This document shows, piece after piece, positions 8,210 to 16,395 of a stretch of DNA of 64,000 nucleotides. The stretch is from contig JAFKEU010000004.1 in NCBI GenBank assembly GCA_017308475.1, positions 248,001-312,000 on the forward strand, in the 5' to 3' direction. This DNA comes from Alphaproteobacteria bacterium (lineage in GTDB: Bacteria; Pseudomonadota; Alphaproteobacteria; Micropepsales; Micropepsaceae). Positions within the stretch are counted from its first letter, which is position 1. Every line of letters begins with the position of its first letter. The position numbers and the translations under genes are program-made. Below the pieces are notes generated by a model. It ran no database searches, was not told the origin of the DNA, and was given only the letters and a program-made list of their open reading frames with translations.

Positions 8210-8713
8210 CTATTGAAAAAAGAGCATTCGCTTCTTGGCCTCAAGCGCCGAACGATTGAGGCCCGGAACAACCGATTCAAGATCGGCGAGGTCCCTGAAC
8301 GGCCGCTTTTCCCGCTGTGCGATTATCGACCTGACCTGGTCTGGCGATGCATGCAGAACGGTTTCCAGCGCCTCTGCATCCGCGTGGTTCACATCGACGG
8401 TGGTCATGTTCTCGAACAGGAATTGCATTACCAGCTCGAGTTCGCCGTCACTGCCCCTTGCTCCCCGATTAATCATTTCCTGGACCGTGTCGTGCCACGC
8501 ATCATAGTCCTTGGGTGTGTCCATTACGATCTCCAGGCCATGACAGCTGGTACAGACTTTTCGTATCGCCTGTTCGGGCGTTTTCGCCTCGTCGCCACCG
8601 GTGGACTGGGCAAAGGCCAGGGATGCCGAAGCCAGCAGCCACGCGCTCGCCAAGCCTTGCGCCCAGGCTCCCAATACCGCTTTTATGCGCGTTCTCCGGG
8701 ACAATTGCCACAC
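8210..8713 (-). CDS. Secreted c-type cytochrome / helix-hairpin-helix protein
   Basis: 167 residues starting at a GTG (8713) three bases after the stop of the propeller gene, suggesting coupled translation. Order: signal peptide (RRTRIKAVLGAWAQGLASAW...FAQ, to about residue 36), a haem c motif CTSCH at about residues 54-58 in VCTSCHGLEIVMDTPKDYD, a helical segment, then a helix-hairpin-helix of ComEA type (VDVNHADAEALETVLHASPD ... PFRDLADLESVVPGLNRSAL). HhH domains normally bind DNA, but in several bacteria such HhH-cytochrome proteins sit beside periplasmic quinoprotein-like propellers, as here. Role inferred: electron carrier or partner of the neighbouring propeller; DNA binding is not implied. 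The single haem site has no obvious distal Met in a canonical position. Confidence 0.75.
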   Translation of the reverse strand: MWQLSRRTRIKAVLGAWAQGLASAWLLASASLAFAQSTGGDEAKTPEQAIRKVCTSCHGLEIVMDTPKDYDAWHDTVQEMINRGARGSDGELELVMQFLFENMTTVDVNHADAEALETVLHASPDQVRSIIAQREKRPFRDLADLESVVPGLNRSALEAKKRMLFFQ

Positions 8714-8716
8714 GCC

Positions 8717-10087
8717 CTACTGCGCTGCCCAATCGACACCGGCGTTGGGATCTTGGCCCGTCGCCGTCGCAATCAACGGCGCCTTCCCGGGAAGCACCGG
8801 CATGTGCGGCGCAACGCCCATCTTCTCCGCCGTGACGAAGTCGCCATATTCATTGCCGAACTGGTTGGACACGCGCTGCAGGTGCCCGTCCTCGAACAGC
8901 ATGTCCAGTTCCTTTTCGCTGAACATGCGGGTGCCGAATTCGCTCTTCGTCGTTCCGACGATCTTGTGCGTCGCAACGTCGATGATGTCGCCGGACGAGG
9001 CATAGATCAGCTTTCCGTCCAGACCGACCGTCATCCAGAACACGCCATCGGGCGTGTCGATTGTGTCGATCTCCTTGGGATCATCGGTATTGCTGAAGAT
9101 ATGTATCTTCTTGAAGATGCCGTCGGCCAGCCAGATTTCCTTGCCGTCCTGGGTGATCGCGATGCCGTGGCTGGGACAGCCATGGGGAATACGCGGCCGC
9201 GGCGAACTGTTCCACACCTTGCGCCAGTCGACGCTGGTCACCTCCACCGTCTTCAGGATCTTGCCTGTCCTGGTGTCGGCGATGATGAACCCCATGAAGT
9301 TGTTCTGGTTGACATAGATTCTGGACGAATCCTTGTTCAGCACCTGAACACGGATATTGTCGGGAAACTGGATCTTGCGGATGACCTTGGCAGTGGCGAC
9401 ATCGGCAATCTGCAACAGCTTGCCGTTGGGCGACATGAAGGCAAGCTTGCCGTCTGCGCTGAGGTTGAGATTATGCACGCTCGAGCTGCCGGGGGCGTGG
9501 ATGACCGCCAAGAGCTTTCCGGTCCAGGCATCAAGCTTGTACCAGTAATCCTGCAGGTTCGAGCCCACGATGAGGGTCTTGCCATCGACATCAACCTGCG
9601 GCCGCTCGCAACATTTTCCGTCCAGCGTGGTCGTCCACACCATCTTGTCGGTCGCCAGGTCGATCGCCCCCAGCCGCCCGCGGGCGGCCAGATATAGCAT
9701 GTTGGTCGCCGGGCTCGCAGCAACACCGGAAATGTCCTCCGGGCTCATGCTGCCGGCATAGTCCCAGACATGGATGCGCTTGACGAAGGCGTAATTGTTG
9801 TCGGCATCGAGCACGACGATGCCATCGCCGTTTGGATAGATCGGCCTTTCCAGCGAGCCGGGCAGCGCCACATAGATCAGGTGGCGGGTGTGCTGGGCGA
9901 AGTCGCCGCGGACCCTGCGCGGCGTGCCGGGCGCTGGAGGCGGCGGGGGCGGCTGGATGATGGGACCGCTTCCCACGACGCTTGCATTAGGCGGAAGCGT
10001 GCCCGCCGGCGGCGCGGCCTGTGCCTGAACCGCGGCATGACTGCCCAGAAGAAAAACAATCGCCAATCCGGCATGATGCAGTTTCAT
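8717..10087 (-). CDS. Secreted YVTN/quinoprotein-like beta-propeller
   Basis: 456 residues from the ATG at 10087, preceded by GAGGAAATCTT. Signal peptide MKLHHAGLAIVFLLGSHAAVQAQ, then a proline-rich linker (IIQPPPPPPAPGTPRR), then propeller blades: GDGIVVLDADNNYAFVKRI, ISGVAASPATNMLYLAARGR, LGAIDLATDKMVWTTTL, VHNLNLSADGKLAFMSPNGK, HGIAITQDGKEIWLADGIF, VFWMTVGLDGKLIYASSGD. A vicinal Cys pair lies in LDGKCCERPQVD; adjacent cysteines also occur near the cofactor of PQQ dehydrogenases, but here there is no other PQQ evidence. It is followed three bases later by a cytochrome c/HhH gene, so an electron-transfer pair (dehydrogenase-like propeller plus haem protein) is plausible. It lies 76 bp downstream of the Tat-exported DHDPS-like gene, same strand. 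Confidence 0.78.
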   Translation of the reverse strand: MKLHHAGLAIVFLLGSHAAVQAQAAPPAGTLPPNASVVGSGPIIQPPPPPPAPGTPRRVRGDFAQHTRHLIYVALPGSLERPIYPNGDGIVVLDADNNYAFVKRIHVWDYAGSMSPEDISGVAASPATNMLYLAARGRLGAIDLATDKMVWTTTLDGKCCERPQVDVDGKTLIVGSNLQDYWYKLDAWTGKLLAVIHAPGSSSVHNLNLSADGKLAFMSPNGKLLQIADVATAKVIRKIQFPDNIRVQVLNKDSSRIYVNQNNFMGFIIADTRTGKILKTVEVTSVDWRKVWNSSPRPRIPHGCPSHGIAITQDGKEIWLADGIFKKIHIFSNTDDPKEIDTIDTPDGVFWMTVGLDGKLIYASSGDIIDVATHKIVGTTKSEFGTRMFSEKELDMLFEDGHLQRVSNQFGNEYGDFVTAEKMGVAPHMPVLPGKAPLIATATGQDPNAGVDWAAQ

Positions 10088-10163
10088 CAAGATTTCCTCC
10101 GAGAACAGGGCTGATTCCGGTCTTGCGCCCAGTGTTTTTTCACGGCGGCCGCCGGCATTCGCA

Positions 10164-11159
10164 TCAGGCAACCAAATACGGTTTCAGATAGGTTGCAAGG
10201 GCGTTGCGGATCGCTGCCTTTTGCGCGTCGGTAATGGGACCGCCGCGCCGCCTGGCGCCAGCGGCCGGCGGCGTCGAACGCATCACTGCATCCTCGGCGA
10301 ACACGCCGCGCGCCACCAGCACATAGTCATTGGCGTGGGGCAAGGAATTGAACGCCAGGAAGCGACCGAAGGTGTCGAAGGCTTCGCGCTTGCGGCCGGC
10401 CTGATAGTCGTTGAAGCAGGATTGCAGCACATCGGACAGGCCCACATAAGGGCATGTGCCGGTAAAGCCCAGCTCCATCTCTGGAAAGAATTTCATTCCA
10501 CCGCCGCCCGAGAAATCCTCAAGCCGCCCGCCCGTGCGTCGCAGCAATTCCGGCGCGCGTTCCAGGGGGTCTCCCGCCTCATCCTTGACCGCGACGATGC
10601 CGGGCACCGCACCCGCCAGGGCAACCAGCGTATCGACGCTGGTGGCGCCAATGGCCTGCACCATCACCGGCAGACCGGACGCATCGGCCAGCGCCTTGAA
10701 ATAGCTGATGACCTCTGCATCGCTGATATTCGGCGGAACAATGGAAATGACGGCGTCGGCGTTCAGGCGCCTGGCGGTTCGCGCATAATCCTGTGAATTG
10801 GCCACGTTGAATCCGACCGTCTGCACGCCCAGCACCAGGGCCGATTTCCCCTTGACGGATGCCAGGGCTTCGGCGCCGGCATTCCATTCCTGGGGCGTCA
10901 AAGTATTCCAGCCGCTGGCGTTCTGCGGCCATGCGAGGCCGGCGACCTTGCCGCGGTTTACAAAGGCCATCTGCCTGGCCATTGCAGCGGTATCGAGCTT
11001 GTTGTCGGGGGTGCAGGGTGTCCAACCGATGGGAAACACCCCCGCCAGCACCTTGCCGTTCGGCGATTTGGGCGTGGCCGCGCTTGCGCCGGGCACGACG
11101 GCAGCCAGCAAGCCGGCCGCGCAGGCGCTCTTCAGAAAATCTCTTCGATTCTCAAACAC
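10164..11159 (-). CDS. Tat-exported dihydrodipicolinate synthase-family protein, divergent
   Basis: 331 residues, GTG start at 11159 with a clear GGGAGG site 9 nt upstream. It opens with a twin-arginine signal (ENRRDFLKSACAAGLLAAVV, then PGASAA), which is odd because DHDPS/aldolase-family enzymes are normally cytosolic. The fold is recognisable (LAGVFPIGWTPCTPDNKLD, DYARTARRLNADAVISIVPP, YFKALADASGLPVMVQAIGA) and the Schiff-base lysine is kept in GIVAVKDEAGD (Lys192). However the GTTGE substrate loop is replaced by WPQNASGWNTL and the usual catalytic Tyr of the VxPYY motif by Pro (IVPPN). Either a changed lyase/aldolase reaction in the periplasm or a binding role is possible. Neighbours are a secreted propeller and a haem protein downstream and an IclR regulator upstream. 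Confidence 0.82.
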   Translation of the reverse strand: MFENRRDFLKSACAAGLLAAVVPGASAATPKSPNGKVLAGVFPIGWTPCTPDNKLDTAAMARQMAFVNRGKVAGLAWPQNASGWNTLTPQEWNAGAEALASVKGKSALVLGVQTVGFNVANSQDYARTARRLNADAVISIVPPNISDAEVISYFKALADASGLPVMVQAIGATSVDTLVALAGAVPGIVAVKDEAGDPLERAPELLRRTGGRLEDFSGGGGMKFFPEMELGFTGTCPYVGLSDVLQSCFNDYQAGRKREAFDTFGRFLAFNSLPHANDYVLVARGVFAEDAVMRSTPPAAGARRRGGPITDAQKAAIRNALATYLKPYLVA

Positions 11160-11349
11160 GATCCTCAGCCTCCCAAATACTGTCTTGTCCCGGAATTCGG
11201 ACTTTTGCGGGTGTTTGCGGTATTGAAGCAGATTTTGGCAGACACAGCAGCTTCAAGCCCGCAGGGGATGATGAGATCGTATCAGTAAGTGAGACAGCGC
11301 CAAACCCTTCGGGCGGAAGCTTGCCGCAAGTGGTGTGCCGCAACATCCG

Positions 11350-12120
11350 TTACTGTGCGAAAGGAGAGGGATAGACCTTGCGGCTGATCTGCTCCGCAGT
11401 CGAAAGCAGGGCCATGGACACTTCATCCCTCCAGGCCGGGCCCATATGCGCCGACGAATCGGACATTGAAATGGCGGCAATCACATGCCCGCTTGGATCG
11501 CGGATGGGCACGCCGATACAGCAGATGGACGGATCCACCTCGCGGTCGTCGACCGCAAAGCCGCGGTAGCGGATGTCATTCACTTCCGCGATCAACCGGC
11601 GGCCATCCGTTATTGTCTGCGGAGTGAGGGCGATCAGGTCGCCATCCCGGAGGAAATCATCCAGTTGCTCGTCCGTCAGGCCGGACAGCAGAGCCTTGCC
11701 CAGAGCAGTGCAATAGGGCTCAAGCTGGGCGCCCACGCGGCTGGGAACGGCGACGCGGTTCACATCCCCGATCTTGGCGGCATAGGTCACCATCCCCTTC
11801 TCCAGGATTCCCAATTGGATGACCCCCGTCAGCCGGCGCGCCAGATCTGTCAGGATGTCCATCGAAGCCCTGCGAACCAGGTCCCCGATCGAGATGTTGC
11901 GGGACAGCGATGCCAGCGCGATGCCTGGCCGATAACAACCCCGTGCGTCCCGCATCACGACGCCAATGTCCTCCAGGGTCTTGATCAACCGGTGGGCGGC
12001 GGCCTTGGACAGATGCGCGCGACGGCTGAGTTCCGCATTGCTGACCCACTCATCAGGGCCATGAAAGGACCCCAACAATGCGAAAGCTTTCTGAACGGAC
12101 TGATTTTTGGGTGTACTCAT
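11350..12120 (-). CDS. IclR-family transcriptional regulator (2)
   Basis: 256 residues from the ATG at 12120. N-terminal winged HTH (VQKAFALLGSFHGPDEWVSN ... LSKAAAHRLIKTLEDIGVV) then the IclR sensor domain (VAVPSRVGAQLEPYCTALGK, GFAVDDREVDPSICCIGVPI, GHVIAAISMSDSSAHMG). The C in PSICCIGVPI corresponds to the conserved effector-domain core. It lies between the SDR gene (12348) and the DHDPS-like gene (11159) on the same strand with gaps of about 230 and 190 bp, so both flanks have room for promoters. A perfect 13-bp palindrome (12209-12221) sits in its own upstream region, and a matching half-site precedes the DHDPS-like gene, suggesting autoregulation and control of the periplasmic gene set. 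Inducer unknown. Confidence 0.9.
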   Translation of the reverse strand: MSTPKNQSVQKAFALLGSFHGPDEWVSNAELSRRAHLSKAAAHRLIKTLEDIGVVMRDARGCYRPGIALASLSRNISIGDLVRRASMDILTDLARRLTGVIQLGILEKGMVTYAAKIGDVNRVAVPSRVGAQLEPYCTALGKALLSGLTDEQLDDFLRDGDLIALTPQTITDGRRLIAEVNDIRYRGFAVDDREVDPSICCIGVPIRDPSGHVIAAISMSDSSAHMGPAWRDEVSMALLSTAEQISRKVYPSPFAQ

Positions 12121-12208
12121 CTGCTCTCTCTCCCCGAAAAGAGCTGCGATGCGTTTTAATTGCCTGGATTAAACCAACCGGATCGTTATTTTTTTAATTC
12201 TCACTATT

Positions 12209-12221
12209 TGATACAGTATCA
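12209..12221. promoter_or_regulatory. Palindromic operator candidate TGATAC-A-GTATCA
   Basis: Perfect 13-bp palindrome TGATACAGTATCA in an AT-rich patch about 90 bp upstream of the second IclR gene. A GTATCA half-site lies at 11279-11284, in the region before the DHDPS-like gene. IclR regulators bind such short palindromes, but which protein binds here is inference. Confidence 0.4.
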
Positions 12222-12347
12222 TAATATCTGACATAACACAAGTATAACGATGCCTTCTTCTTTGAATGGGAAATTTTGCAGCCGCGAACAACGACCGAAA
12301 GGCCACGCGCGATAAAGAGCGTGTGCCGGTCAATCAGCGCAATGTGA

Positions 12348-13097
12348 TCAGAAGGTGGTGCGGCCGCCCGAAATATCGAACGTCGCGGCGGTGGAGAAAG
12401 AACATTCCTCGCTGGCAAGCCAGCACACCATCGCCGCCACCTCCGCCACCTCGCCCAATCGGCCCATCGGAATGCGGGACCGCATGTAATCGATCTGGCT
12501 TTGCGGCAACTGGCTAAGGATCGGACTTTCGAAGGCGGTCGGGGTTACGCAATTCACCAGCACGCCGCTCTTGGCCAGTTCCTTGCCAAGCGATTTCGTC
12601 AGCGCGATCACCCCGGCCTTGGAGGCCGAATAGGCCGACGCGTTGGGATTGCCTTCTTTGCCGGCCACCGACGAGATATTGACCACCCGGCCGTATCCCC
12701 GCGCCGACATCAGTGGGGTGATCTGCCGGCAGCAATAGAAAAGGCCGTTCAGGTTCACGTCCATGACTTCCAGCCAGTTCTCGACCGGAAAGTCCTGGAT
12801 CGGAACCGTCGCGCCGGTAATGCCCGCACAATTTAGAAGAATGTCGATCTTTCCCAGCGCGACATGACTTTGGCGCGCGGCATCGACGACCGCGTGGTAG
12901 TCGCCCACATTGACGCAAACGGCATGGGCGCCAGGCAGGATTGCGCGCGCTTCCTGAAGTGCCAACGGGTTTGCGTCCCACAGGGAAACTTCACCGCCCT
13001 CTTCCGCAATTCTCCTGGCTGCTCGCAGGCCTAGTCCTGAAGCCCCCCCCGTGATGACGGCCCTGCGTCCGGAAAAGCGGCCGGGAAAGGTGCTCAT
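12348..13097 (-). CDS. Short-chain dehydrogenase/reductase
   Basis: 249 residues from the ATG at 13097 (MSTFPGRFSGRRAVITG), a normal size for classical SDRs; an upstream in-frame ATG at 13115 is possible. Cofactor motif TGGASGLGLRAA (residues ~15-26), NCAG in LLNCAGITG, catalytic Ser in NISSVAGKEG and the YxxxK pair in SAYSASKAGVIALTKSL. An acidic residue after beta-2 (LWDANP) favours NAD(H). Substrate is an alcohol or ketone that cannot be named. It sits between the TonB receptor gene, which has its own terminator at 13127-13159, and the IclR gene, all on the same strand. No signal peptide, so it acts in the cytosol. Confidence 0.9.
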   Translation of the reverse strand: MSTFPGRFSGRRAVITGGASGLGLRAARRIAEEGGEVSLWDANPLALQEARAILPGAHAVCVNVGDYHAVVDAARQSHVALGKIDILLNCAGITGATVPIQDFPVENWLEVMDVNLNGLFYCCRQITPLMSARGYGRVVNISSVAGKEGNPNASAYSASKAGVIALTKSLGKELAKSGVLVNCVTPTAFESPILSQLPQSQIDYMRSRIPMGRLGEVAEVAAMVCWLASEECSFSTAATFDISGGRTTF

Positions 13098-13126
13098 GAC
13101 CGAAATCTCTTGCATGTCGTCTGGCG

Positions 13127-13159
13127 AAAAATGGCCCCGCCGCACTTCTACGGCGGGGC
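13127..13159 (-). terminator. Rho-independent terminator of the TonB receptor gene
   Basis: On the - strand GCCCCGCCG and CGGCGGGGC form a 9-bp stem with an 8-nt loop (13134-13159), followed by CATTTTT. It lies 38 bp after the receptor stop and before the SDR start, so it should separate the two transcripts. Confidence 0.7.
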
Positions 13160-13196
13160 ATCAGGGGGAGTAATGCACAAGAGGCACAATTGAGCC

Positions 13197-16070
13197 TCAG
13201 AATTTCTTCTGCAGGCTGAACACAAAGTACCTGCCGATGGTTGAACCATTTCCGGCGATGCCCTGCCCGCCATTGGTCGGGATGGCGGTACCGCCTTCCA
13301 GGTAGATCGGCGGATCGTCGTCGCCGATATTGTTGACGGTCAGGCTGACGTTCGCACCGCTGCCCCAGTCGGCCACCTGATCCAGTGCATAGGACACGTA
13401 GATGTTGACCGGATGGAAGGACTCCATGCGCCGCTGGTTGTACAAGGTGTAAGACTGCGTGCCCGGGTTGATACGGAAGCCCGGGCTGTAGTTGACCCAC
13501 ACCCTTCCGTTCCAGGGGCCGCTGGCCAGCTGCAAGAATGCCGTGGCCGCATAGAGCGGCGCCCCATAGGTCTGGATGCTGTTCCATGGGGTGCCCGAAG
13601 CCGCCTGGGTGGCGTCCTTGGTACTGACCGTGCCGGACGTGCCCAGCGACATGGTGCCAAAATCGGTAATGTCGGTCGTGTACTTGATCGACCAGTCGTA
13701 ACCTTCCAACAGCGCGTTGCCGATATTGTTCCGCCGCGCGGACACCAGGATATAGGGTGGCGTCACGCCCGGGGCATAGATGGAATCTAAGCCCGGGCCG
13801 GGGAAGCCGATGAACGAATTATATCCATAGGCGGCCACCTGCGCCTGAGTCGGATTGAGGATGTAGAATTTCGAATACTGCGGGATCTGGAACAGGAGCG
13901 GCGAGTTGAAGGGCGGCAGGCCGATCTGGTTCTCGATGAAGATATGCCAGCGCGTGACGCTGACATCCAGGCCGGTCAAGTCCACGCCCAGCTCGTCGGT
14001 GGGATGGAAATCCGCCCCCAGCGACCAGGTGCTGCCCAATTCCGGTCCGAGGTTCGGATTGCCGCCCGGCACGAAGAGGGAGGGACGCAGTGCATCGGCC
14101 AGCGAGGTGCCGGGTGGAACACGCGCGTTCGGCGTGGTACCGCCTGGATTGTAGATATAGCGGCCGTCGGGCGCCAGCGTGTCGGCAAGGCTGGGCGCAT
14201 CATAGGACGTGCCCTTGGTACCGCGGATCGTCAGCGCCTCGAACGGATCCCAGGTAAAGCCGATCTTGTAATTGTCGGTGGTACCGAAGTCGCTGTAATC
14301 GTCGTGGCGTCCAGAAACGTCCAGCGAGAAGGCATTCACGAAGGGCATGCTGTTGGTTTCGCTGACGATCGGCACCACCACCTCGCCGAACACAGATTGG
14401 GTGACACGGTGAGTCTTGGCGAAGACCGTCTGGCTGCCCGGGTTCGGTAGCCCGCTGACCTGGCCGATCGGCGCATTGATGAACCACTGGGAGATATAGT
14501 CGTCCCACCCATATTTCGCGCCCAGCGCGGCCTTGACGTCGCCGCCCGGCAGCGAGAACAGCGTACCGTTCAGCGCACCCTCATACTGCAGCACATGCTG
14601 GGTCGCCTTGCCGATCTGCGCGACATCCAGGATGGAATTCATCACCTGCGGATTGATGAGGTTGAGATTATAGGGATCAACGGCATTGCCGGCGGAACTG
14701 CTGGCCGCCACCAGGTTGGGCGACAGCACGCCGTTGATCGTCTGCTGGCGCAGCGCGACGGAGAGGGCGGAACTGTCCAGCTGCCGCACCATGCCGTTTG
14801 AAAAGCTGCGGCCGTAATTTCCCGTCAGGTCGAGCTGCCAGTCACGGAACGGCAACTCGATCGTCAGCTTCGGGGTGAACTGGAACATGGTGATATCATT
14901 GCGGGCCACGTTCCAGCTGCGGCCGAGATAGGGCGAAAAATCGAGCAGGACAGACTGCGAAGTCTCGCCGGCGATCGACTGGAAGTACGGATTGGTGTTG
15001 TCGATCGTCTGTGTGACCGATTGCACCGGCTGGCGCTGCGACGCGAGCCGATTGCTCCACAATACCGTCGCGGAGAAGTCAACGCCTTCCATGATGTGCT
15101 GATGCATGGAACCGAAGACCGAATCCTGTTCCTGCTTGGGAAGCAAATCCGACGCGGCGTTGACGTCACAGCGGTTCAGCGAACCCGCATTGGTCGTCGC
15201 GTTGAGCGCCGGAAAGGGACCGTTGACATTGGCCGCCAGAGAGCCTGGCGTATTACTCACCGCCCCCCTCATCGTATAATATTGTGAGCCGACTTTGATG
15301 TTAGGCAGGCCGCAGGTGGTGGATCGCGAGTCCCGGCCACCGATGCTGGTCAGATCCATCATGGTATAGGAGCGGTCGCTGGCTGCCAGCCGGCTGTTGC
15401 TCTTGTGCTCATAGGCCAGATAGGCGCCGCCGCTGTTCCAGTCGATACCGGCCATGGCGCTGCCGTTGTAGGAGGTATAGCCGTCCGCGACACCCAGGGA
15501 GCTGTTGGCCTCGAATCCCTGGTAATTGTCGCGCGTCACGAAGTTGATGACGCCGGTGATGGCGTTCGCGCCATAGATCGACGAGGCGCCGTCGGGCATC
15601 ACGTCCACCCGGTTCAGGACAATGGTGGGGATCATGCCTGGATCGGGGGCGGTGGCCAGACCGCTGACGCCGATCATGTTCTCGCCGTTCAGCAGGACCA
15701 GGGTTTCCGAGCCGCCGACAATCGCCTGCGAGGGAATGTAGCGGATGACGGGGCGTATCGAGCCGATATTGATTGCCGTCTGCGCGACGGCTGTTGAGTT
15801 GAAGGTATTGGAAATCTGCGGGATCTGGGCAAGGACCTCGTCGGTCGTCATGGCGCCGGACGCCTTGATGGTGCCGGTGTCGACGGTCACCAGGTTCGAG
15901 CCGACCGGGTTGATGCCTCTGATCATCGTGCCGGTAACGGTTACAGATTCGACGGGAGCTGTGGCCTCCTGTGCCTGTGCCGCACCAGCCATCGCCATCG
16001 CGATCGCGCCCAAGGATGCGCCACACAACAGCTTCGTGGCAGACCGTCCCATGTAAGAGTCGAAGAACAT
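13197..16070 (-). CDS. TonB-dependent receptor
   Basis: 957 residues from the ATG at 16070, which has a GGGGAGGCGG ribosome site; the longer in-frame reading upstream lacks secretory character. Signal peptide (MGRSATKLLCGASLGAIAMA...AQAQ), TonB-box-like VESVTVTGTMIRG, plug domain with TTDEVLAQIPQISN, ETLVLLNGENMIGVSG, RVDVMPDGASSIYGANAITGVINF, then a large beta-barrel ending ...GRYFVFSLQKKF with a terminal aromatic. No STN domain. It is divergently transcribed from a Tat-exported amidohydrolase and a PQQ dehydrogenase and is followed by SDR, IclR and periplasmic genes, so it probably imports the substrate of that pathway. Paralogue of the truncated receptor at 1-856. The upstream region carries twin palindromes (16182-16219). 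Confidence 0.95.
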   Translation of the reverse strand: MFFDSYMGRSATKLLCGASLGAIAMAMAGAAQAQEATAPVESVTVTGTMIRGINPVGSNLVTVDTGTIKASGAMTTDEVLAQIPQISNTFNSTAVAQTAINIGSIRPVIRYIPSQAIVGGSETLVLLNGENMIGVSGLATAPDPGMIPTIVLNRVDVMPDGASSIYGANAITGVINFVTRDNYQGFEANSSLGVADGYTSYNGSAMAGIDWNSGGAYLAYEHKSNSRLAASDRSYTMMDLTSIGGRDSRSTTCGLPNIKVGSQYYTMRGAVSNTPGSLAANVNGPFPALNATTNAGSLNRCDVNAASDLLPKQEQDSVFGSMHQHIMEGVDFSATVLWSNRLASQRQPVQSVTQTIDNTNPYFQSIAGETSQSVLLDFSPYLGRSWNVARNDITMFQFTPKLTIELPFRDWQLDLTGNYGRSFSNGMVRQLDSSALSVALRQQTINGVLSPNLVAASSSAGNAVDPYNLNLINPQVMNSILDVAQIGKATQHVLQYEGALNGTLFSLPGGDVKAALGAKYGWDDYISQWFINAPIGQVSGLPNPGSQTVFAKTHRVTQSVFGEVVVPIVSETNSMPFVNAFSLDVSGRHDDYSDFGTTDNYKIGFTWDPFEALTIRGTKGTSYDAPSLADTLAPDGRYIYNPGGTTPNARVPPGTSLADALRPSLFVPGGNPNLGPELGSTWSLGADFHPTDELGVDLTGLDVSVTRWHIFIENQIGLPPFNSPLLFQIPQYSKFYILNPTQAQVAAYGYNSFIGFPGPGLDSIYAPGVTPPYILVSARRNNIGNALLEGYDWSIKYTTDITDFGTMSLGTSGTVSTKDATQAASGTPWNSIQTYGAPLYAATAFLQLASGPWNGRVWVNYSPGFRINPGTQSYTLYNQRRMESFHPVNIYVSYALDQVADWGSGANVSLTVNNIGDDDPPIYLEGGTAIPTNGGQGIAGNGSTIGRYFVFSLQKKF

Positions 16071-16156
16071 CAACCGCCTCCCCTTGCAGTCATTATGGTT
16101 GCGCGGTTTTTGATCGCGCCATTGATTGGCTGCGAGAGTTGTCACCGCCTGAAAAC

Positions 16157-16167
16157 CTGTCAAGCAA
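16157..16167 (-). promoter_or_regulatory. Putative -35 region of the TonB receptor promoter
   Basis: Reads TTGCTTGACAG on the - strand, about 87 bp before the start codon at 16070; the same 11-mer precedes the receptor at 1-856. TTGACA matches the sigma-70 -35 consensus. No strong -10 is visible 17 bp further (AACTCT), so activation from the adjacent operators is likely. Confidence 0.4.
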
Positions 16168-16181
16168 CGCACCCCACGGCT

Positions 16182-16219
16182 TCTCGCTTTGTGAGACGGA
16201 CCATCTCGCTTCGTGAGAC
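16182..16219. promoter_or_regulatory. Twin operator: two TCTCGCTTYGTGAGAC palindromes 22 bp apart
   Basis: Two near-identical 16-mers, TCTCGCTTTGTGAGAC at 16182-16197 and TCTCGCTTCGTGAGAC at 16204-16219, each an imperfect palindrome (TCTC.C...G.GAGA). Their centres are 22 bp apart, two helical turns, which fits two regulator dimers on one DNA face. They lie just upstream of the receptor -35 on the - strand and about 180 bp before the amidohydrolase start on the + strand, so they could serve both divergent units. The regulator is unknown; the two local IclR proteins are candidates. The rest of the 16071-16395 gap shows no gene. Confidence 0.6.
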
Positions 16220-16395
16220 AGAGTGCGAATGTGTTCCGCACCCGCGGCACGGGACCGGTCGCAACGGCGGTGCAGCAAGATGCCGGCAGGCGGCGGAGCT
16301 TTGAAAGAAGCGCGGCGGGCAACGGCATGCGAATAGGTCTTTGCATGCCCTGAGCGATGAATTAGCGTTCGCGCCGACGTGGACGGAGCATCGCC

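Noticed and set aside
7619..9697. 692-codon open frame opposite IclR, cytochrome and propeller genes
   Set aside because: Spans three well-supported genes on the other strand; sequence is low-quality Arg/Gln/His-rich.
16071..16395. Sigma-54 (-24/-12) promoter near the twin palindromes
   Set aside because: No TGGC-N7-GC(A/T) pair at correct spacing; TTGACA is the better match.
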